Assembly: GCA_032433765.1 (NCBI GenBank)
Contig: JAVIAB010000041.1
Span: 82,459,928 to 82,523,927, forward strand
Direction of reading: 5' to 3'
DNA: 64,000 nt
DNA from: Megaustenia siamemsis
Taxonomy: Eukaryota; Mollusca; Gastropoda; Stylommatophora; Ariophantidae
Positions 59,590-64,000 of this stretch are shown piece after piece. The first letter of the stretch is position 1, and every line of letters starts with the position of its first letter. Position numbers and translations under genes: made by a program. Under the pieces are notes generated by a model. That model ran no database searches. It was not told the origin of the DNA and saw nothing but the letters and a program-made list of their open reading frames with translations.

Positions 59590-60022
59590 AATCATCGACA
59601 TACGAGACGCAGGCCCCGATTAACTGTTCACAGGTTTCGTTCAAACAGTTGTCTGGAGATTTGAGAGTGCAGTCTGACCCGTAGAACGTTCCCTTGCATG
59701 TACAGTTCCGGTTGACTGTTCACAGGTGTCGTTGAAACAGTTGTCTGGAGATTTGAGAGTGCAGTTTGACCCGTAGTACGTTTCCTTGCACGTACAGTCT
59801 GTACTTTCCAGGTCACATATGATGTCACAGCCATCAGAACACGTCTGTTTGCAATGTAGCCCAAAATTACCATCAGGACAAGTGTCACTACAGGTGTAGC
59901 CAGGACGTTTACATTGTAGACATTTTCCGCATTTTTCCTCACATAAAGGACCGACACTGAGACAAGACCTAGAGCAGTCGTGTCCATAGATCCCATGTGA
60001 AACGTACCGATGATGACAACTA
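59590..60022 (-). pseudogene. EGF-like domain exon (MEGF / scavenger-receptor-F type), frame disrupted by a duplication
   Basis: On the minus strand a strong acceptor (CTTGCTGCCCATATTTTATTAG, ending at 60,023) opens an exon-like frame rich in cysteines. It contains YGHDCSRSC, CEEKCGKCLQC, CSDTCPDGNFGLHC, CSDGCDIICD and CTCKETYYGSNC. The spacing is that of laminin/EGF-like modules in multi-EGF cell-surface proteins, which bind ligands or debris outside the cell. A 92-bp tandem duplication (59,624-59,715 and 59,716-59,807) repeats the last half-module. Because 92 is not a multiple of 3, the second half reads CTCKGTFYGSDC only in another frame. Upstream of the acceptor the frame is intron-like. 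It may be a gene fragment or a real exon with an assembly or mutational lesion. Confidence 0.6.
59624..59807. repeat. 92-bp tandem duplication inside the EGF-like exon
   Basis: CTGTTCACAGGTTTCGTTCA at 59,624 is repeated as CTGTTCACAGGTGTCGTTGA at 59,716. The copies differ at about ten sites, so the duplication is not very recent. Confidence 0.9.
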
Positions 60023-60354
60023 CTAATAAAATATGGGCAGCAAGAAAGAAAATAAAACAAGCCAAAGATAAGACTATTTAGGATATATGTGAAAACAGTC
60101 CTCTTATATGGCTGAAAGTAATGGATATTCAATAAGACAAATGTTACAAGTATTTGATGAAAACTCTAGACATGAGACACTGAGATGTGAGTGGTCAGTA
60201 ACACAGCATTTGTGGACCACCTCCCAGTGGTGCTCCTGCAAATGGACTTGCCAGGTTGGCCAAGGGAGTGAAGAAGTAAAACAAAATGGTACTCAGAAGT
60301 GATAAAGTCACATGTGTTGTGTGGAATATGTGAGAGTGACAACGTGCCCACAAT

Positions 60355-61325
60355 TGTCTGTTCTAAGTGTGAACTATGAGGTGGGAGTTGTCGCTGGGTG
60401 AAATATGTGAGAGAGCTAAGGACAGCGTGTCTACAACCAGGGAATGTCTGTTCTAAGTGTGAACTATGAGGTGGGAGTTGTCGCTAGGTGAAATATGTGA
60501 GAGAGCTAAGGACAGCATGTCTACAACCAGGGAATGTCTGTGCTAAGGGTGAACTATGAGGTGGGAGTTGTCGCTAGGTGAAATATGTGAGAGAGCTCAG
60601 GACAGCATGTCTACAACCAGGGAATGTCTGTGCTAAGGGTGAACTATGAGGTGGGAGTTGTCGCTGGGTGAAATATGTGAGAGAGCTAAGGACAGACAGT
60701 ATGTCTACAACCATGGAATGTCTGTTCTAAGTGTGAACTATGAGGTGGGAGATGTCGCTGGGTGAAATATGTAAGAGAGCTAAGGACAGACAGTATGTCT
60801 ACAACCATGGAATGTCTGTTCTAAGTGTGAACTATGAGGTGGGAGATGTCGCTGGGTGAAATATGTGAGAGAGCTAAGGATAGACAGTATGTCTACAACC
60901 AGGGAATGTCTGTTCTAAGGGTGAACTATGAGGGAGTCATCGCTGGGTGAAATATGTGAGAGAGCTAAGGACAGACAGTATGTCTACAACCATGGAATGT
61001 CTGTTCTAAGTGTGAACTATGAGGTGGGAGATGTCGCTGGGTGAAATATGTGACAGAGCTAAGGACAGACAGTATGTCTACAACCATGGAATGTCTGTTC
61101 TAAGTGTGAACTATGAGGTGGGAGATGTCGCTGGGTGAAATATGTGAGAGAGCTAAGGATAGACAGTATGTCTACAACCATGGAATGTCTGTTCTAAGTG
61201 TGAACTATGAGGTGGGAGATGTCGCTGGGTGAAATATGTGAGAGAGCTAAGGATAGACAGTATGTCTACAACCATGGAATGTCTGTTCTAAGGGTGAACT
61301 ATGAGGTGGAAGATGTTGCTGGGTG
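60355..61325. repeat. 90-94-bp minisatellite, about 10.5 copies
   Basis: The unit begins GGAATGTCTGTTCTAAGTGT, continues GAACTATGAGGTGGGAGTTG and TCGCTGGGTGAAATATGTGA, and ends at CTACAACCAG. The first copies are 90 bp. From about 60,690 most copies carry an added ACAG (GACAGACAGTATG), giving 94 bp, together with GAGATG for GAGTTG. Confidence 0.95.
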
Positions 61326-61329
61326 AAAG

Positions 61330-61560
61330 CTTGATATGACAAGATCTGTTGAAGAAGGGCTATTGGAGCAAGAGATTTGGAATAGAGAATGGAGGTGGAT
61401 TGGACACATCTGAAGAAAACTTGATGCCTACATAGCAAGACAGGAAGGAACTGTCATGGAAACCTTCAAGAACATTGAACACAAGCAAGTAGAAAAACGA
61501 ATAGAGGGATGGGTGGAGAGATGTTTGCCTGGGTCCTGTAGGGGTCTAAACAGCTTTGAT
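61330..61560 (+). pseudogene. Fragment of a non-LTR retrotransposon C-terminus
   Basis: Broken frame reading IWNREWRWIGHI, a stop, RK, then AYIARQEGTVMET. This matches the RRW-WIGH-LRK...IARQ pattern found near the C-terminus of many non-LTR reverse transcriptases. About 100 bases further on, AWVL-stop-GSK resembles the usual last residues. No other part of the element is present. The match is short but the residue order is characteristic. Confidence 0.5.
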
Positions 61561-61579
61561 TGATCAATTATCTAACACT

Positions 61580-61580
<1 letters not shown>

Positions 61581-61612
<32 letters not shown>
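61581..61612. repeat. TA-rich dinucleotide microsatellite
   Basis: Uninterrupted (TA)n of about 30 bases, followed by GATATAGATA. Confidence 0.95.
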
Positions 61613-61662
61613 TATAGATACACATTCAAGTTAGTGTAGGGAAGAGAAGACAAAACACTTAC

Positions 61663-61711
61663 TGGATGCCACTGTTTGCTTCCCTTGAGGTCATGCTCCT
61701 AGAACTGGCAT
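61663..61711 (-). CDS. Candidate 49-bp micro-exon of an unrecognised minus-strand gene
   Basis: On the minus strand an acceptor (TTCTATTGATTGATTGACAG) precedes a 49-bp segment followed by a strong donor (CCA then GTAAGTGTTTTG). One frame is open and gives ASSRSMTSREANSGI, a serine/arginine-rich stretch. It ends with two leftover bases (CA), which fits the start phase of the candidate exon at 49,347-49,471 and also that of the EGF-like exon at 60,022. The donor is a good match, but a 49-bp exon is weak evidence alone. Confidence 0.3.
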
Positions 61712-61789
61712 CTGTCAATCAATCAATAGAAGAGTTGAAAAACTGAGACAATGTGGAGCAAACTGTTATGTAAATAAACTTATCTGAGA

Positions 61790-63590
61790 AACACTAACAG
61801 CAAGAAAGCAATCACATACATGTGCTGATACATTACTTCAGACAATAACAACAATCACATACATGTGCTGATACATTACTTCAGACAATAACAACAATCA
61901 CATACAGCTGTTGATACATTACTTCAGACAATAACAACAATCACAGCTGTTGATACATTACTTCAGACAATAACAACAATCACAGCTGTTGATACATTAC
62001 TTCAGACAATAACAATCACAGTTGTTGATACATTACTTCAGACAATAACAACAATCACAGTTGTTGATACATTACTTCAGACAATAACAACAATCACAGT
62101 TGTTGATACATTACTTCAGACAATAACAACAATCACAGCTGTTGATACATTACTTCAGACAATAACAATCACAGTTGTTGATACATTACTTCAGACAATA
62201 ACAACAATCACAGTTGTTGATACATTACTTCAGACAATAACAACAATCACAGTTGTTGATACATTACTTCAGACAATAACAACAATCACAGCTGTTGATA
62301 CATTACTTCAGACAATAACAATCACAGTTGTTGATACATTACTTCAGACAATAACAATCACAGTTGTTGATACATTACTTCAGACAATAACAACAATCAC
62401 ATACAGGTGATGATACATTACTTCAGACAATAACAACAATCACATACAGGTGATGATACATTACTTCAGACAATAACAACAATCACATACAGGTGATGAT
62501 ACATTACTTCAGACAATAACAATCACAGCTGTTGATACATTACTTCAGACAATAACAATCACAGCTGTTGATACATTACTTCAGACAATAACAATCACAG
62601 CTGTTGATACATTACTTCAGACAATAACAATCACAGTTGTTGATACATTACTTCAGACAATAACAATCACAGTTGATACATTACTTCAGACAATAACAAT
62701 CACAGCTGTTGATACATTACTTCAGACAATAACAATCACAGTTGTTGATACATTACTTCAGACAATAACAATCACAGTTGTTGATACATTACTTCAGACA
62801 ATAACAATCACAGTTGTTGACACATTACTTCAGACAATAACAATCACAGCTGTTGATACATTACTTCAGACAATAACAACAATCACAGCTGTTGATACAT
62901 TACTTCAGACAATAACAATCACAGTTGTTGATACATTACTTCAGACAATAACAATCACAGTTGTTGATACATTACTTCAGACAATAACAATCACAGTTGA
63001 TACATTACTTCAGACAATAACAATCACAGCTGTTGATACATTACTTCAGACAATAACAACAATCACATACAGGTGATGATACATTACTTCAGACAATAAC
63101 AACAATCACATACAGGTGATGATACATTACTTCAGACAATAACAATCACAGTTGTTGATACATTACTTCAGACAATAACAATCACAGTTGTTGATACATT
63201 ACTTCAGACAATAACAATCACAGCTGTTGACACATTACTTCAGACAATAACAATCACAGCTGTTGATACATTACTTCAGACAATAACAACAATCACATAC
63301 AGGTGATGATACATTACTTCAGACAATAACAACAATCACATACAGGTGATGATACATTACTTCAGACAATAACAACAATCACAAATAGGTGATGATACAT
63401 TGCTTCAGACAATAACAACAATCACAAATAGGTGATGATACATTGCTTCAGACAATAATCACAATAACATATAGGTGATGATACATTGCTTCAGACAATA
63501 ACAACAATCACATATAGGTGATGATACATTACTTCAGACAATAACAACAATCACATATAGGTGATGATACATTGCTTCAGACAATAACAA
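61790..63590. repeat. 36/39-bp minisatellite, about 48 copies
   Basis: The unit ACAATAACAACAATCACAGC plus TGTTGATACATTACTTCAG is 39 bp. A 36-bp form lacks one AAC, and a 33-bp form (CACAGTTGATAC) also lacks TGT. Another 39-bp version has ATACAGGTGATG in place of the GCTGTTG segment. The length forms are intermixed. At the right end (from about 63,370) copies carry AAATAGG or ATATAGG and TTGCTTCAG. Confidence 0.96.
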
Positions 63591-63597
63591 CCCCTTG

Positions 63598-63858
63598 CTG
63601 CAGCTGAACATGGATGAACAAAGTAGACTTTTAGAGCTGAACATGGATGAACAAAGTAGACTTTTAGAGCTGAACATGGATAAACAAAGTAGACTTTTAG
63701 AGCTGAACATGGATAAACAAAGTAGACTTTTAGAGCTGAACATGGATAAACAAAGTAGACTTTTAGAGCTGAACATGGATAAACAAAGTAGACTTTTAGA
63801 GCTGAACATGGATAAACAAAGTAGACTTGTAAAACTGAGCATTAATGGACAAGACAGA
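63598..63858. repeat. 33-bp tandem repeat, about 7.5 copies
   Basis: GAGCTGAACATGGATAAACA plus AAGTAGACTTTTA repeats. The 33-bp period leaves both strands open. The plus frame encodes an 11-residue repeat LLELNMDKQSR. Confidence 0.95.
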
Positions 63859-63867
63859 CTTTAAAAT

Positions 63868-64000
63868 ATTGACTGAAAGTGTTGATGAAGCAATACCTGT
63901 ACATTGACTGAAAGTGTTGATGAAGCAATACCTGTACATTGACTGAAAGTGTTGATGAAGCAATAACTGTACATTGACTGAAAGTGTTGATGAAGCAATA
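63868..64000. repeat. 35-bp tandem repeat running off the window
   Basis: TTGACTGAAAGTGTTGATGA plus AGCAATACCTGTACA occurs almost four times and is cut by the right end of the window. Contains TTGACTGAA, which is also in the 28-bp satellite; this is probably coincidence. Confidence 0.93.

Noticed and set aside
1..64000. Telomere repeats, rRNA or tRNA genes
   Set aside because: No TTAGGG-type arrays, no recognisable rRNA segments and no tRNA A/B-box cloverleaf were seen.

Overview
This is repeat-dominated metazoan nuclear DNA. I see no bacterial-style operons, ribosome binding sites, rRNA or tRNA genes. Animal origin is supported by non-LTR retrotransposons of the RTE/BovB-like and I/Ingi-like kinds, a retroviral-type LTR, candidate GT-AG exons and a cysteine-rich multi-EGF fragment. 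A lophotrochozoan, perhaps a mollusc, is my best guess. That is inference from the mix of elements; no single gene proves it.

Layout. Positions 1-8,620 hold a chain of short minisatellites (22, 31, 31, 39, 40, 36, 35, 48 and 40 bp units), a broken RTE-like retrotransposon (about 380-1,160), one candidate plus-strand exon (5,318-5,431) and a minus-strand LTR (7,126-8,149). Positions 8,620-45,013 are one uninterrupted 28-bp satellite of about 1,300 monomers. It has multi-kilobase higher-order duplications that can be followed by rare marker monomers. It abuts, without spacer, a 35-bp satellite (45,014-46,838), followed after a short unique stretch by a 52-bp array (47,236-48,800).

Positions 49,535-58,400 are a 30-bp satellite broken by three insertions. 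The first is a nearly intact plus-strand non-LTR retrotransposon (49,741-53,806). The second is an 821-bp unidentified insert (54,300-55,120). The third is a decayed minus-strand RTE-like element (55,148-58,240). Positions 58,750-64,000 carry further minisatellites (38, 90-94, 36/39, 33 and 35 bp), a damaged EGF-like exon on the minus strand (about 59,600-60,022), a retrotransposon tail fragment and a TA microsatellite.

The most notable single item is at the 5' end of the plus-strand retrotransposon. The first 73 bases can fold into the nested double-pseudoknot layout of an HDV-like self-cleaving ribozyme (P1, P2, P3 and P4 all pair), and P1 starts exactly at the satellite/element junction. 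Such ribozymes are known to define the 5' ends of several non-LTR retrotransposon families, so the element is probably full length. Its coding region is interrupted by one apparent frameshift at a CT run.

Candidate host coding signal is sparse. Three minus-strand exon-like segments have GTAAGT donors (46,913-47,020; 49,347-49,471; 61,663-61,711), and there is the EGF fragment and one plus-strand exon. The window therefore looks like intergenic or giant-intron sequence. Most of the longer open frames (75-aa, 240-407-aa and 289-aa) come from tandem repeats and are not genes.
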